DNA of 64,000 bases, from the NCBI GenBank assembly GCA_013115135.1, contig JABANP010000087.1, forward strand, positions 62,001 to 126,000, written 5' to 3'. The notes under the pieces are model-generated. The model ran no database searches. It saw only the letters and a program-made list of their open reading frames with translations, and had not been told where the DNA came from. Made by a program: the position numbers and the translations under genes. This DNA is from Perkinsus olseni (lineage: Eukaryota; Perkinsozoa; Perkinsida; Perkinsidae). The stretch's first letter is position 1. The number at the start of each line of letters is the position of its first letter. Positions 10,839-21,843 of the stretch are shown piece after piece.

Positions 10839-13800
10839 ATGCCCTCTACCAGACGAAGAGGTTCTAACGACCAAGAGAGCAAGGCGTCCAATGCTGAGGA
10901 TAATGAGCAGGGCCACACGTCCGATGAGTTCATGACTCCCGAGACCGGCGACGCCTCTGCCCTCGAGAACACTGGTGACCCCCCTCCGAACAACGACAGT
11001 GCTGAGCCTACCCCCTCTGCAGAAGAGCTCCTGAGAGCAACTGAGACTGCAAGGGGAACCGCTGCTGGTTCGGGGGACACCGCTGAGACTGAGACTAACA
11101 CTGAGACTAAGAACCAAGCTGACCCTGAAGACCCTGCCGACCCTTTGATCACTATCTCCAAGGAGAGCCGTGAAACGACCCAGGCCGGTGGGAATGAGAC
11201 TGCTGACTCCCGGGTACAGGGTCCGGGAACTGCTGATCGGAGCTACTCTAGTTCCAACCGAGCGCCTCTACCCCACGTTATGGCTGGCGGTGGTGTGCCT
11301 CCTGCGACTACTGATCGGAACTACTCCGGCTCCAACCGAGCGCCTCCACCCCACGTTATGGCTGGCGGTGGTGTGCCACCTGAGACTGCTGATCGGAGCT
11401 ACTCCGGCTCCAGCCGAGCTCCTCTACCCCACGTTATGGCTGGCGGTGGAGGACTACCCAAGATTGCTGAAGAGTCCGCCATTCACGTCGTGAGAGCGCC
11501 TGTGGAAACGACCTCCTCTGGCATGACGACACCCTTGAGACCGACGAAGGATGAGCCCGGACCATCGAGACCAGCACCATCTGCGCATCAGACCAACTAC
11601 TCCTACGACTCCGGTGACCACTACAACGACCAGGGTGGTAACGGTTGGGATGGTTGGAAGGATTCCTGGTGGTCTTATGGGAAGAAGAAAGGCCCCCGTG
11701 ATATCAACTATGCGTACTATCAAGTAAGCCGTCAGTACTACCTCCTAGGTGAGCAATGGACCGGTGATGCTGATGGAATCCCTTTGAGTGAATTCAGATT
11801 CAAGGTTCAGACGTCCCCCGACTATGTCTGGAGCGACTATTGCACCAAGTACTTCACGGTGCGGCACAACGTCACCCCGGCCATTCAGAGGTTGCTCGAC
11901 ACCTACGAGTCGGACCGAGGACTCAACGACGTCGACCGCCACGGCAACGAGGCTTATGATACTACCGGTACCTATTGGAAGATGCGACTAGACACCTTGT
12001 GGGAATTCATGGACGAGATCTACTCCGGCACCGATGCTGATACTCTGGAAACCAAGTGGAGTCAGATGTGGCTGCACAAGGGCGTCAAGTTCCTTCAGTT
12101 CTGGAGCGACTTTGAGACTACTGCGAGAGAGGTCGCCCGGAGCCGTGGTTGTTCTTCTGCCAAGCTGACTGACTCTGAGATGAAATGTCGTCTGCATGCG
12201 TCCCTCCCGGCGAAGTGTCAGACCTTCCTCAACGAGCGGGGCTACAAGCTACCCGGAGCTCAAGGCATGTCATACCAGGAGGTGGTGCAAGCTGCCAAGG
12301 CTTGGGCTCAAGTGCACTGGGACCCCCACTGCAACGCCAAGGATGTCTGCGGCGTCACCTGTGAGACTACTGAAGACCCTGACTACCAAGTGAATGCTGT
12401 TGCTCTGAACCCTGGGGCTCCTACCCGAACGACTTCTTCACATTCTACTACCAAACCATCTGACCGCCCCAGCAAGGGTTCAGCTTCAGCTAAGGCCAAC
12501 AAGCCAGCAAGGACCCGAGCAGATGATTTGATTCTCAACGCTGACAACAACCGGCGGATTATCAGAGCCCGGTGTGGCCGATGCCTCGACAAGGGTGGTG
12601 TGTCTCATCTACCAGAGGTCTGCGAGCAGGAGTTGGAGTTGGAGTCTGAACGTTGTCTGTTCTGTGGCTTGTGCCATGGTAAAGCCTATTTTTGTCCCCG
12701 GCAGTTCGACAGTTACGGTGTCAAGTGCGGAAGGTGCGGCAAGATGAACCACTCTAGTCTAGCCTGTCGGCAGAAGAAGCCTGGTGTTAAGGACATCCAA
12801 GCCATTAGCCTGTTACCCTATCGTGGTCTGTCACAAGTCGTCACCATCTCCATCAACGGCAGTAAGGCTCAGACCGCTTTGTTGGACAGCGGGGCTATGA
12901 TATCGGTTATGCACAAGCGAGTCTTCGACGCTCTCCCCGGTGGCCATATGCAAGACACTATGATCCGGTTGAGAACGGCGAATTGTAGCTCACCCGTGGT
13001 TGTGGGTAAGGCGGTTGGGTTGGTCGTCCGCTTCGAGGATGGTACTGAGGCTCCGGAAGACTTTGTCATCGTCGACTCGGACCTGGCCTACGACCTCATC
13101 CTTTCGACTAATCTTCTGCGGGACCTTGGGGCTCTCTGGCTACTTGACCGTAACCTGTTGTTGGTCGGAAATGAGGCTGAGAAGTTGGCTAAGCACATCT
13201 ACGGTCCGAAGATTAAGCCTGACTGCCCTGATAGTCGTCGACGAGAAGAGTACCAACTGACTGAGCTGTGCTACTTGGCCGTTGACCACGAGACGGACTC
13301 CGAGGAAGACGACTCCGACTCTGACGAAGACCCTGAGATCCCCACGGACGTCCTACTTCAGTTCGCCCAGCACGAGTGTCCACCCAGGGTAGAGTCCGAC
13401 TCCTCCGACCTCACCCCTTGCAAGGGATTGTCTGATGCTCAGCGGGCCCAGAGGACTCTGCGAGGTTATCAACAACCACTTGGCGATGACGGTGCTAAGG
13501 CCTTTGACTGGAAGCTGAAGCCACCAACCCCTAGGTCAACCAGAGGGCGGTTCTGTCTGTCTATACCGTGGAAGGGTGCGACGAGGCCTGACACTTCCAG
13601 CAATGGTGTTGCTATGAGACGAGCCCGATTAGTCAGTTCTAGGCTAACGCCTGAGGTTCAACAGGCCTACCACAAGGTCATCACTGAGCTACGAGATCTG
13701 GGGTTCACGAGGCCTACTACCAAGGAGGCGTTGACTCACATCATCCCTAGCATGCCGGTCGTAAGGCCGGGAGCGGTGAGCACGAAGGTCCGCCTCGTGT

Positions 13801-16800
13801 TAGACGCCAGCGTTCAGCTCAACCAGCACTGTCGAGAAGGCCCTCCTCCAAATGATCGGTTCTACTGCCAGACTCTCGCCGGTAACCTCCACTGTTTCCG
13901 ACTGTCGCCTGCGGTGGTGATCAGCGACATCTCTAAGGCCTTTCACCGCATTGAGATGGAGGCTGCTGATCAGAAGTTCCTGGGCATGTGTACCGTCAAT
14001 GAGAACGGCGACCTCACCTTTGACCAGTGGCTGAGTATGATCTTCGGTGCCAACTACGCCCCCTCAGGGCTCAACCAGTCTACTCAAGCGGCGCTGATCA
14101 TGCACGATGTCTACGAGAAGCGGCTGGAGGCGACTGAGGCTAAGGAGTTGGACCCTGTGGTGAAGCAACTACTCGACACCTACTTGGAGTACCGCCGTGC
14201 TGCTGCCGCCAAGGATGTGGTTCAGGACCCCAAGAACGGTCAAGCTCGGTCGTCACTCAAGCTCCTGGATCGGGTCGCCGTCTACGTGGATGACTCTCAG
14301 TCTCGGGGACCTACCCCCGAGGAGGCCGAGCAGACTGCTGACGAGGTCGACTGTGCGCTAGGTGGACATGGTTTCCCTCCAAATGACGTCAAGAAGTACC
14401 GGTCCTGGGAGAAGCCCGATACGTCCTATCTCGGGTACAGATGGAGCCACGACAAGCTGAGCGTCCGGTATGAGCCTAAGTCTGAGCTCTTGAGCCTTGA
14501 CCCCGAGCGCATGAGTCGGAAGCAGGCCTTCGGCCTGGTGATGGCTTTCTACGACCCCCTTGGCTTCGGTGTGGAACTGGCGTCCTGTCTGCGAGCTCTA
14601 GCCCGAGCATCTTACGAGTCGTCCAAGGGTTGGGATGAGCCTATAGACCAAGAGGTAGCGAGCCGACTCCTGCGACTAGCCCGAGCCGTGAACCAAGAGG
14701 CCATGCCGAGGACCCTTACCCCAAGAACGGTGCATGTCTCTGAGCTCTACCTCTTCACCGACGCCTCTGGAGTGGCTAGCTGCCAGTTGCTGTACGACGC
14801 TGAGTTCGTGAGGGTAGTGGGTAACACCCACCTGTGGACCCGAGCTGAAGGGCGATGGACTATTCCCAAGAAGGAGACCCTCTCCTATTGTTCTGGTATG
14901 ACCATGCTCTCTGACTACTGCGATCTGGTTCGGCAACACGGCCCCTCCTTGAACAACACCACTCTGAGAATCTTTGTGGACTCCGAACTCATCATCTACA
15001 GACTTCGACGCCTAGCCAAGAACAAGAAGATCAAGACTATTACGGCCTTGGAGTACCGCAAACTGAAGTACGCTCTGAAGGTTCTCAATGACTTGACCGA
15101 TGAGACCGGCTGCAAGGTTGCGGTGCTACACTTATCCGGCTTGGCGAACCCGGCGGATGTTGCTACGAGGCCTACTACAACAGGTGAACTTCCTCCTACC
15201 ATCGACATCGAGCAGCTCAAAGACGAGGTGCGGCTTGCCGTTCGTAACGACTTCTCCTTCGTGCCCAACTCTGAGAAGGTTGATGACTGCGATCTGAGCG
15301 ACGGTACTGACCCTCATGAAGGAGCCTACGATGCTTTAGCCCTAGATCTGGAGGAGCACTTCACCCCCGAGAAGATTATTGAGATGCAGGAGGCCGACCC
15401 CAAGGTCATGGCGCAGATAGCCGCCCTACGGACTACCCCCGAGGCCGACCTCCCCCCTTCTCTACGACTTTATCATCTAGACGGTAACACCTTGTACTAC
15501 CACGGTGTCACCTCGGTCGTCCAAGAACGTCGTAGAGCCCACCAGGTTCCTGTCATCCCCATGAACGGCGATGTGGTTCGGCTGATGAGAGAGCTCCACG
15601 ACACGTGGGGCCACCCAGACCCGAGTAAGATCCTATCCGTGTACTCTCGGTTCTACTTCACCCCTCAGCTTCGCCGTCTAGTCAGGCAGATCGAGAACTC
15701 GTGCCCCACTTGCAGAAGAACTAAGCGTCGAGGATGCGTCCGTCGTGCTTTCGGAGTCGTTCGCCCGAGCGGCTTGGTCTTCGACGCTGGGCAGGTGTGG
15801 TGTATGGACTTCGCCGGCCCCTTTGTGGAGACTGCTTCTGTCGAGGACCATGGCCAGAAGAAGTGGGTACTCACTCTCATGTGCCCCAGCTCCTACCAGA
15901 CCATCTACGACGTGCTACCATCCACCAAGACGGAAGCGGTGACTGCGGCGACTCAGAAGCTCTTCGCGGTGGTCGGTCCGCCGTTCGCGGTGGTATTCGA
16001 CCCTGGTTCGACGTTCAATTCCAGTGTGTACATCCACTACCTCGAGGACAACAACATCGCCTATGCCACTCTTCCTAGAGACGGTCAGCACTATGGCGGC
16101 CTTTTCGAACGGTTCCATGGGGTCTTGCTGCGGCAAATAAGGTCACGACTGAGCCAGGCGCGATCTCAAGACGAGGAGCTCACCATCGACAAGGCCGTTG
16201 CTGATTCGGTGTCTATGATCAACCGTCTCCCTCTGCAGGAGATGGGTGGGTTGACGCCTCATGAGTTGTTCTTCTGTCGGAAGCCTAGGTACCCTACAGG
16301 ACAAGGGGGTACCAGTGATGACGAAGAAGGCCGACGACGACTTGCTGAGTGGCTGCCTGGTATCATGGAGTTCGAGAAGGACAAGCTTCTAGGAGACTTG
16401 ACTGAGATCTGCCATGATATAAGCTCGAGACGGTGCGACAACCTCGTGGACTACTTCGACTACTGGTTGGAGAGAAGCGACCGTATCCGCAACCGTATGG
16501 CCAAGGCCCCGCTGAAGAGAGGTGCTACCGTTAAGTTCAAGGCTGGTGACTTGGTGTTGAGGTACAAGCACGGTAACCTCAAGCAGGAAGGGCTGTGGAT
16601 TGGGCCGTACAAGGTTCTGAAGGCTAACTCCTCGGGTACTATCTACCAGCTCGCCACTATGTCGGGCACGCCCCTGAGGTATCTCGAGGCCATCTTCAAC
16701 CTGAGAAGCTATGAAGACCCCCCTAGAGTTATCGACTCGTATGCCGTCCGGGAGCCCGAAGAAGGTGACGATGAGGCGGTGGTTCCCGAGCAAGGCTATG

Positions 16801-16877
16801 ATGGACTCTACCCCGTCGACATTCTGGATGGCATCGAGGCAGATGAGAGAGTGATGGATGAAGTCTTACATTTCTAA
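10839..16877 (+). CDS. BEL/Pao gag-pol polyprotein (2012 aa), apparently intact
   Basis: The ATG lies 28 nt after the 5' LTR and the frame is open to 155 nt before the 3' LTR. In order: a Pro/Glu/Thr-rich N-terminus with three near-identical repeats of about 35 residues (about 130-215, each with HVMAGGG), a gag region (about 280-560), a CCHC knuckle (C630 to C643), and an aspartic protease (D683-S-G). The reverse transcriptase has catalytic D1030 and Y1149-V-D-D. RNase H has D1308. The integrase has an HHCC zinc region (about 1588-1626) and D1657, D1721 and E1757, giving D-x35-E spacing. A C-terminal RYKHG...GPYKV domain follows. All catalytic residues are present. An acidic insert (about 815-870) lies between protease and reverse transcriptase. 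A single Gag-Pol frame means Gag excess must come from processing or another route. Confidence 0.95.
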   Translation: MPSTRRRGSNDQESKASNAEDNEQGHTSDEFMTPETGDASALENTGDPPPNNDSAEPTPSAEELLRATETARGTAAGSGDTAETETNTETKNQADPEDPADPLITISKESRETTQAGGNETADSRVQGPGTADRSYSSSNRAPLPHVMAGGGVPPATTDRNYSGSNRAPPPHVMAGGGVPPETADRSYSGSSRAPLPHVMAGGGGLPKIAEESAIHVVRAPVETTSSGMTTPLRPTKDEPGPSRPAPSAHQTNYSYDSGDHYNDQGGNGWDGWKDSWWSYGKKKGPRDINYAYYQVSRQYYLLGEQWTGDADGIPLSEFRFKVQTSPDYVWSDYCTKYFTVRHNVTPAIQRLLDTYESDRGLNDVDRHGNEAYDTTGTYWKMRLDTLWEFMDEIYSGTDADTLETKWSQMWLHKGVKFLQFWSDFETTAREVARSRGCSSAKLTDSEMKCRLHASLPAKCQTFLNERGYKLPGAQGMSYQEVVQAAKAWAQVHWDPHCNAKDVCGVTCETTEDPDYQVNAVALNPGAPTRTTSSHSTTKPSDRPSKGSASAKANKPARTRADDLILNADNNRRIIRARCGRCLDKGGVSHLPEVCEQELELESERCLFCGLCHGKAYFCPRQFDSYGVKCGRCGKMNHSSLACRQKKPGVKDIQAISLLPYRGLSQVVTISINGSKAQTALLDSGAMISVMHKRVFDALPGGHMQDTMIRLRTANCSSPVVVGKAVGLVVRFEDGTEAPEDFVIVDSDLAYDLILSTNLLRDLGALWLLDRNLLLVGNEAEKLAKHIYGPKIKPDCPDSRRREEYQLTELCYLAVDHETDSEEDDSDSDEDPEIPTDVLLQFAQHECPPRVESDSSDLTPCKGLSDAQRAQRTLRGYQQPLGDDGAKAFDWKLKPPTPRSTRGRFCLSIPWKGATRPDTSSNGVAMRRARLVSSRLTPEVQQAYHKVITELRDLGFTRPTTKEALTHIIPSMPVVRPGAVSTKVRLVLDASVQLNQHCREGPPPNDRFYCQTLAGNLHCFRLSPAVVISDISKAFHRIEMEAADQKFLGMCTVNENGDLTFDQWLSMIFGANYAPSGLNQSTQAALIMHDVYEKRLEATEAKELDPVVKQLLDTYLEYRRAAAAKDVVQDPKNGQARSSLKLLDRVAVYVDDSQSRGPTPEEAEQTADEVDCALGGHGFPPNDVKKYRSWEKPDTSYLGYRWSHDKLSVRYEPKSELLSLDPERMSRKQAFGLVMAFYDPLGFGVELASCLRALARASYESSKGWDEPIDQEVASRLLRLARAVNQEAMPRTLTPRTVHVSELYLFTDASGVASCQLLYDAEFVRVVGNTHLWTRAEGRWTIPKKETLSYCSGMTMLSDYCDLVRQHGPSLNNTTLRIFVDSELIIYRLRRLAKNKKIKTITALEYRKLKYALKVLNDLTDETGCKVAVLHLSGLANPADVATRPTTTGELPPTIDIEQLKDEVRLAVRNDFSFVPNSEKVDDCDLSDGTDPHEGAYDALALDLEEHFTPEKIIEMQEADPKVMAQIAALRTTPEADLPPSLRLYHLDGNTLYYHGVTSVVQERRRAHQVPVIPMNGDVVRLMRELHDTWGHPDPSKILSVYSRFYFTPQLRRLVRQIENSCPTCRRTKRRGCVRRAFGVVRPSGLVFDAGQVWCMDFAGPFVETASVEDHGQKKWVLTLMCPSSYQTIYDVLPSTKTEAVTAATQKLFAVVGPPFAVVFDPGSTFNSSVYIHYLEDNNIAYATLPRDGQHYGGLFERFHGVLLRQIRSRLSQARSQDEELTIDKAVADSVSMINRLPLQEMGGLTPHELFFCRKPRYPTGQGGTSDDEEGRRRLAEWLPGIMEFEKDKLLGDLTEICHDISSRRCDNLVDYFDYWLERSDRIRNRMAKAPLKRGATVKFKAGDLVLRYKHGNLKQEGLWIGPYKVLKANSSGTIYQLATMSGTPLRYLEAIFNLRSYEDPPRVIDSYAVREPEEGDDEAVVPEQGYDGLYPVDILDGIEADERVMDEVLHF

Positions 16878-17031
16878 TTTGAGATGCTCGATTATTATCA
16901 TTATTATTTATCGTAATGTGATGACCATAAGTCATTTCGTAATCCTGTAAGTATGATCATATGTAGTGCAGTGCATTCGGCCCCTCCCATTTAGTGATAT
17001 GCATCATCCTTCGGAATGATGGGTTCTATGG

Positions 17032-17384
17032 TGTGACGAACCGCTGGTTCGAGGGGGCAGCGCACGGTAGTTGGCGCGCGCCTCAGTTGTCTACATATAA
17101 CCGTCAGCCGTTTCATTTTTTGGGGGGGCCCCTAAGCTGAGATTTCGAGTGATTTGAGAGAGACTCTATTACGAGTTTACTCATTTGCTGCCACTGTGGA
17201 CTCCTCCTACGTGGCATTTGATCTCTGCAACCCGACCTTTCAACAACTACACCTCTGACTTCGAGTTCCAAGTATTTGGGATTGAGGCCTTCTTGAACCA
17301 CTGTGACATCAAGAACCACTCAGACCTGTCTACATCGACTTCCCCTTTCCTTCGGTTCTGCTAAGGCCACCCCGATACTTCACA
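17032..17384 (+). repeat. 3' LTR of the BEL/Pao element
   Basis: Identical to the 5' LTR by eye except for one G-to-A change near 17189. It is followed by GCGG, the second copy of the target duplication. Confidence 0.95.
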
Positions 17385-18097
17385 GCGGACCCCCTTTATT
17401 CGTAGACAATAGCTCTTGTGCTGGCTAGGATGACGAGAATCCCGTACGCCCCTTGAACACGACTCTTTCATACATCCTGTTTTATCTTCTTTATCTACAC
17501 CCAACGCTTATTGCGTTCGTCAACCTACACTACCCACCGAAGAACGATAAATCATAGCTTTCTTGCACTCTTGCATCTCCTCATCTTTCCTCAATGCCAT
17601 TGACAACTGCGTCGTAGTGCGCGGTACTACCGCTCAAGTCTCGGTGCACTACTATACGAAAGAGTTTCGTTGGCTCTTCAATAACTCTGAGGACTTCTCT
17701 CATGCCTCCAGTCGAAGAGCCCGTAGCATGAAAGTATATCGGCAGGTGAAGGGTCGTACGCGTCCACCCGGTGGACTCCACCAATCTTGGCTTTTCACCA
17801 CGAAGAGCCTCGCGAACCGTGAGCATATGCTGATCAACTAAGGCTCGTTGACAACACATTTTCCCGCTTTGCCCTGTTGGTAGTAGACCGTTAATTCGCC
17901 GTACACCAGATGACGATGCAGTAGATGGCTGTCTCGAATGGAACAAAATGGGAAGATTCCACGCCTGTAGTCCCCGCAGGTCAGTCAACCTATGATGGCT
18001 GGTCGACCCTTAAAGGTGCCTGTTCCTATCCTATTTCCTCAGTACTCCGCCACTTCACCTAAAAGTCCTGTTACTCTTGTTATCTTAGTATTTGTTA
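17385..18097. other. Intergenic; weak overlapping frames only
   Basis: A plus-strand frame at 17563-17841 and an overlapping minus-strand frame at 17581-17988 (135 codons) occupy the same DNA. Neither has a recognised domain, and I cannot choose between them or show that either is expressed. The last 100 bases are pyrimidine-rich with AG dinucleotides (for example TATCTTAG at 18081-18088), which could serve trans-splicing of the next gene. Confidence 0.3.
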
Positions 18098-21000
18098 ATG
18101 TCCAGCTCTGGCGGTGGCAGCGGCGGCGGTGGTGGTAGCGGGAACTGGTATAGAGGGCATAATAAGAATCAGCAAAACTATCCTACGGTACTAATGCTGA
18201 TGGGAATCGTGGAAAGTCTGGTCTCGTTATGTCGTTTCTCGCCCGTCTCGGTCGAGCTAGCCATCCTCGTGTTTTGCTGACCGGCAGCCAAGATTTAAGC
18301 GTAGCCACAGCAAGACTACAATAACTGCGGCACTTATGTACTGACTGTTTACGCTCATTTCTCGAAGGAGTGGTAGCTGCTGGGAACTCCCCTGTGAAAA
18401 TTATTTTCATTCAGTACGGCAAATATGGGGGTAATCGTCAACAGCAACAAGGAGTCGGTAAGAAGTCTCAACCCGTGGTGATGAACCAGAGAGTGCAGCA
18501 ACAGCAACAGCAGCAAAGTAATAAAGCCTTGATAATGTCAGCACGAGACTCTTAGCTGACGCTGAGGTTACTACTCGGGCCTTTTACTTTTATAGTCATT
18601 CTCGTGGGTGATGAAGATGGGTGTTGCTCGTCAGGAACATCTTCACCTAGCGGACCATCAGCCAGAGCAGCCCTCACACGATCACTCACTTCGAGCAGTT
18701 CAGCCACAACGAATGAACCTGTCGCTGACCGGATGTCGGAGTTGAAGAGGAAACTTGTGGAAAGTCGTGGAGGTAGTTGAAGACCTGTGGTTTTTAGTTC
18801 ACTCAGTGCCGCCGGTCATTATCCGGTCTCAGCTGATTTCAATAATACGGTTGCTGGTGTAGCTCCAACGTCGTGGCGTGGAAAAACTGCAGAATGAATC
18901 GGAGATGTGAAACGCATCGGCCATTGGGTAGATTTACCAGAAATGAGAATCGCGGATGCTGAAAGCGGCGGGGATCTCTGGCGAGCCTCCCCAATTGGAG
19001 AGAACGATCGGCGGGAAAAATACATGCTTCGAGCCTGACTTGAGGCCGGCTTGTCGTTTGGACGTTGTGTTGTTCGGCATGTCCGAGTCGGCCCCGAGCG
19101 GAGACTTTCAAAGCGCCGCTCTATCACCGGGGGGAAGATGTTCAACGGGAGAGTAGATGATTGAAATGGAGATTTCGGGGCGTGTCGAAAATAAGATTGT
19201 TTATCACCCTTGAAGCTCCCAATCATCAGGTTTAACTGCGGATTTATCGGCGATGCAACCCTCGGCCGAATCAGCAGCCAAAATCCCGAAAGTGGCGGCT
19301 AGGGGTGGCAGGGGTAGTATCACCACAGAGCAGTCTCAACAAGTTCATATACACCCACGGAGAGGAGGGGGTAGAGGGAGCTCGGCTACGCCAAAAGTAG
19401 AAGACATATTGGGGGTCGACGATTTACCCGGCTCCCATGTTCTGGTCGCCTTCGTTGTTTCGCGGTTTACGCGGTTATCAACCTGCGAATGAGAGTTATC
19501 AACTTTCTAGTGTATGCTGTTTTCGTCTCAGAAGTCATCAGCGTCCAGCCCATCTCATGGGGTCCCCAAGGCGGGAGTGAGAGCCCCTGCGAAGGTCGGT
19601 AAACAGATCAGAGTGCAACATCCCCCTCCTCCACCAGCGTCGATCGTTCGGACAGGCTCGGCAGCAGTAGCGCATGGAGTGCATCTGGTAGGCCATCTCG
19701 GTGAGTATGACTGATCGGGTTGGGGCAGTTCGAAGATTTGCGCGTATTGTGAGCACCACGGCTGTGGGGATGAGAAGATATTTACCGTGGGAAATGTTCC
19801 AACCGGGAATTGAACTTGGGACCTCGCCGTGGTCATTGCAGGCGAAGCATAAACCGCAAACAACGCCATCGCCACCCCCTCCCAAGGCGACTGCCCATCC
19901 AATGCGGCGTAGGAGGGGGACGTCACCAGCCGTCAGTGAGGGCAGTGGCAGCAGCGACGCCGCAGTGGCCCCACCGACGATGCCAGTCCCCCTACTGTCA
20001 ACAAGTGGTGGGAAGAATCTGCACCAGCATCATAAGGTGATCCTAACATTCTGGAGTGTCGACCGACTTTCTGATGAGGGTAGTCAGTCCAAGTCGTTTG
20101 GAGTGATATTCGTGGTCTTTGAGAGCTACCATACAAGTCCGGTAGCGGGAAGGTCTCCATTTGGTTGTGACCCCTTCGATCCATCATCTTGCCGCTATCG
20201 ATGATCGGACTGTGATGACTGATTCTCCTGTCCGTAGGCCGTTCAGCCCAAATCATCGGGGTTAGCTCATCAACATCATCAGCAGACGACGACGACGACA
20301 CCGAAGAGTAAACCTGATGATGGAAAGGTAGTGAGGGGGGTGAGGGTCGCGCTGTGATTTTCGTTTCAACCTCTAGGTTCGTGCTTCTGTAATTGGCTCG
20401 CCCGTTGATCTATCGTGCGCTACTCGAAATTGTTACTGCCCGCGGTAGGGTAGTGAGAATCTAAGCTCGATTCTGGCGCGTCTCAGAGCCAAAGATACTC
20501 AGTTGCTGAGCGTATCACAAGAGGCTCCTGTCGCTCATTTCAGTTACTGGAGCTCATACCTGCTCAAGTGGCATCGAGTCCGCCCACACTGCCGTCTTCA
20601 GCGAAAAGTGCCCCGCCGCCGGTAGCTGCTCATAAACCCACTTCCCCGGTATGGTTATCGCATAATTTTGTGGCGCGTGACGGAATTTGGGTGGCTTGTA
20701 GGAGGTGCCGAGTAGAGGCACGCACTCGGCGGTTAGCCGGCTACGTACAATAGAACATCTCAGAGCGAAGAGAGCGCAGCAGCAGATCTCGAAAGAGGTA
20801 GCAAGGCTGGATCGAACCAGATACCTTCGGATGGGGGTGCGCGAATTCTACCGTTATGCCATAATTTCTCGTAGCATCCAACACCGAAGGTGACCCCAAG
20901 CGTTGCAGCGCCCTCAACGCCTAAGCCTGCTGCAACGCCGTTGCCTCCACCTCCGGTAGCTGCTGAGAAGACAGTAAGTGGAGGCTTGGTCGCTGGTACC

Positions 21001-21667
21001 GCTCGATCGCCATACTGGAATGCCAGCAGGTGCCCAAGCCTGCTCCGAAGTCTGAGCCGACCCGGCCGGGCTTCGAAGGCGGCGAACAGTCGTTGACGGA
21101 GAGAATGTTAGAGGCGGTGTTGTCGCAGCTTATTGACACTCATAGTCAATGGTAGAAAATGTACAGCTTCGCTCCGCCCTCATTTTGCTGTATTTTTAGG
21201 CTGGTAGAACACTGCGGAGTGGAGAAGGAGTCCCTGCAGCCGAGACCGGTGGATGTTACCGCCATGGACCTCTGTCGGGTGGAACAGATGGTTCTAGACG
21301 AAACGGCCAATTTCGAAACCAAACTCAAGGCTTCCTCGCGGTGAGATCTCAGGGAGGGGAGCGTTCGGTTTTTTCGTACGCAAATTTACTCGAGGGAGAA
21401 AATGACGCAGTCGGTGTGATGGGAGTATAGGTAAAGATGACGGTGTGGACATAGGCTCTGAAGCAGGGAACATCTTGAGCTGTTGGGTTTTAGAGCAGTT
21501 CTCGCGCGCCACGAAATGTGTGTATTTTGATCAGGTATCTTGACGCAGTTCGACCAGTGTTGGATCAGCTACCGAAGCTGACTCCAGCGGAGGAGGAATC
21601 TTTCGGTTTGCATCAGAAAAGTAAACCTCCTGCTTCTGCTGGACCGCCGGCAGCGGCCAAAACTTGA
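18098..21667 (+). CDS. Pro/Ser/Gln-rich RGG-motif protein, about 14 exons, function unknown
   Basis: ATG 18098 opens a Gly/Ser stretch. Successive coding blocks, each bounded by GT and AG, include a Gln-rich block (about 18414-18555), a Ser/Thr block ending in a charged helix (about 18638-18766) and an RGG block (about 19240-19405). Pro-rich blocks follow at about 19540-19700, 19840-20037, 20239-20330 and 20569-20622. A C-terminal helical part ends at the TGA at 21667. The last three exons (about 21028-21150, 21200-21343, 21535-21667) read smoothly across introns. RGG and low-complexity content suggest an RNA-binding or condensate-forming protein, which is inference. Two introns (near 19798-19870 and 20796-20868) contain antisense tRNA-like sequence. 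Exact internal junctions are provisional. Confidence 0.55.
20796..20868 (-). repeat. tRNA-like sequence in an intron, antisense to the gene
   Basis: On the minus strand an A box (TGGCATAACGGTAG) is followed 43 nt later (start to start) by a B box (GGTTCGATCC) flanked by complementary CTGG and CCAG. The acceptor strands do not pair, so this is not a functional tRNA gene. It resembles the tRNA-derived head of a SINE. Confidence 0.6.
21501..21517 (+). repeat. Intronic GCGCGCC motif, copy 1
   Basis: TCGCGCGCCACGAAAT lies in the last intron of the 18.1-21.7 kb gene, about 15 nt before its 3' splice site. The same 16-17 nt recur at 28150-28166 and 32841-32857. Confidence 0.8.
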
Positions 21668-21843
21668 CGATATTACAGTTGTCTGATAATGATAGTTTCC
21701 TAATCGAGTGCTTGGGGACACGGTGATTGTGTTAAATTCAACCTGAGGGGACAGCCTCTTGTGTTGTTAGATGCTCCCACCTGCTAGTATTAAAGTGCTC
21801 TTAGTTTCTGTCGGTCAGGGGCCCCTTAACTATTTATTCTTGT

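Larger units (their letters stand above)
10458..17384 (+). mobile_element. Complete BEL/Pao-type LTR retrotransposon
   Basis: Two 353-bp LTRs (10458-10810, 17032-17384) begin TGTGA and end TCACA. They flank one long gag-pol frame. The four bases before the first LTR and after the second are both GCGG, a target-site duplication. I see one difference between the LTRs (G/A in the CTGCCGCTG block at 10615 versus 17189), so insertion is recent. BEL/Pao assignment rests on the reverse transcriptase: YVDD, the FYDPLGFGVE region after it, an RNase H followed by an NPAD motif, and an integrase after RNase H. I see no TGG-type primer-binding site after the 5' LTR and only a weak purine tract before the 3' LTR. 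Confidence 0.95.
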
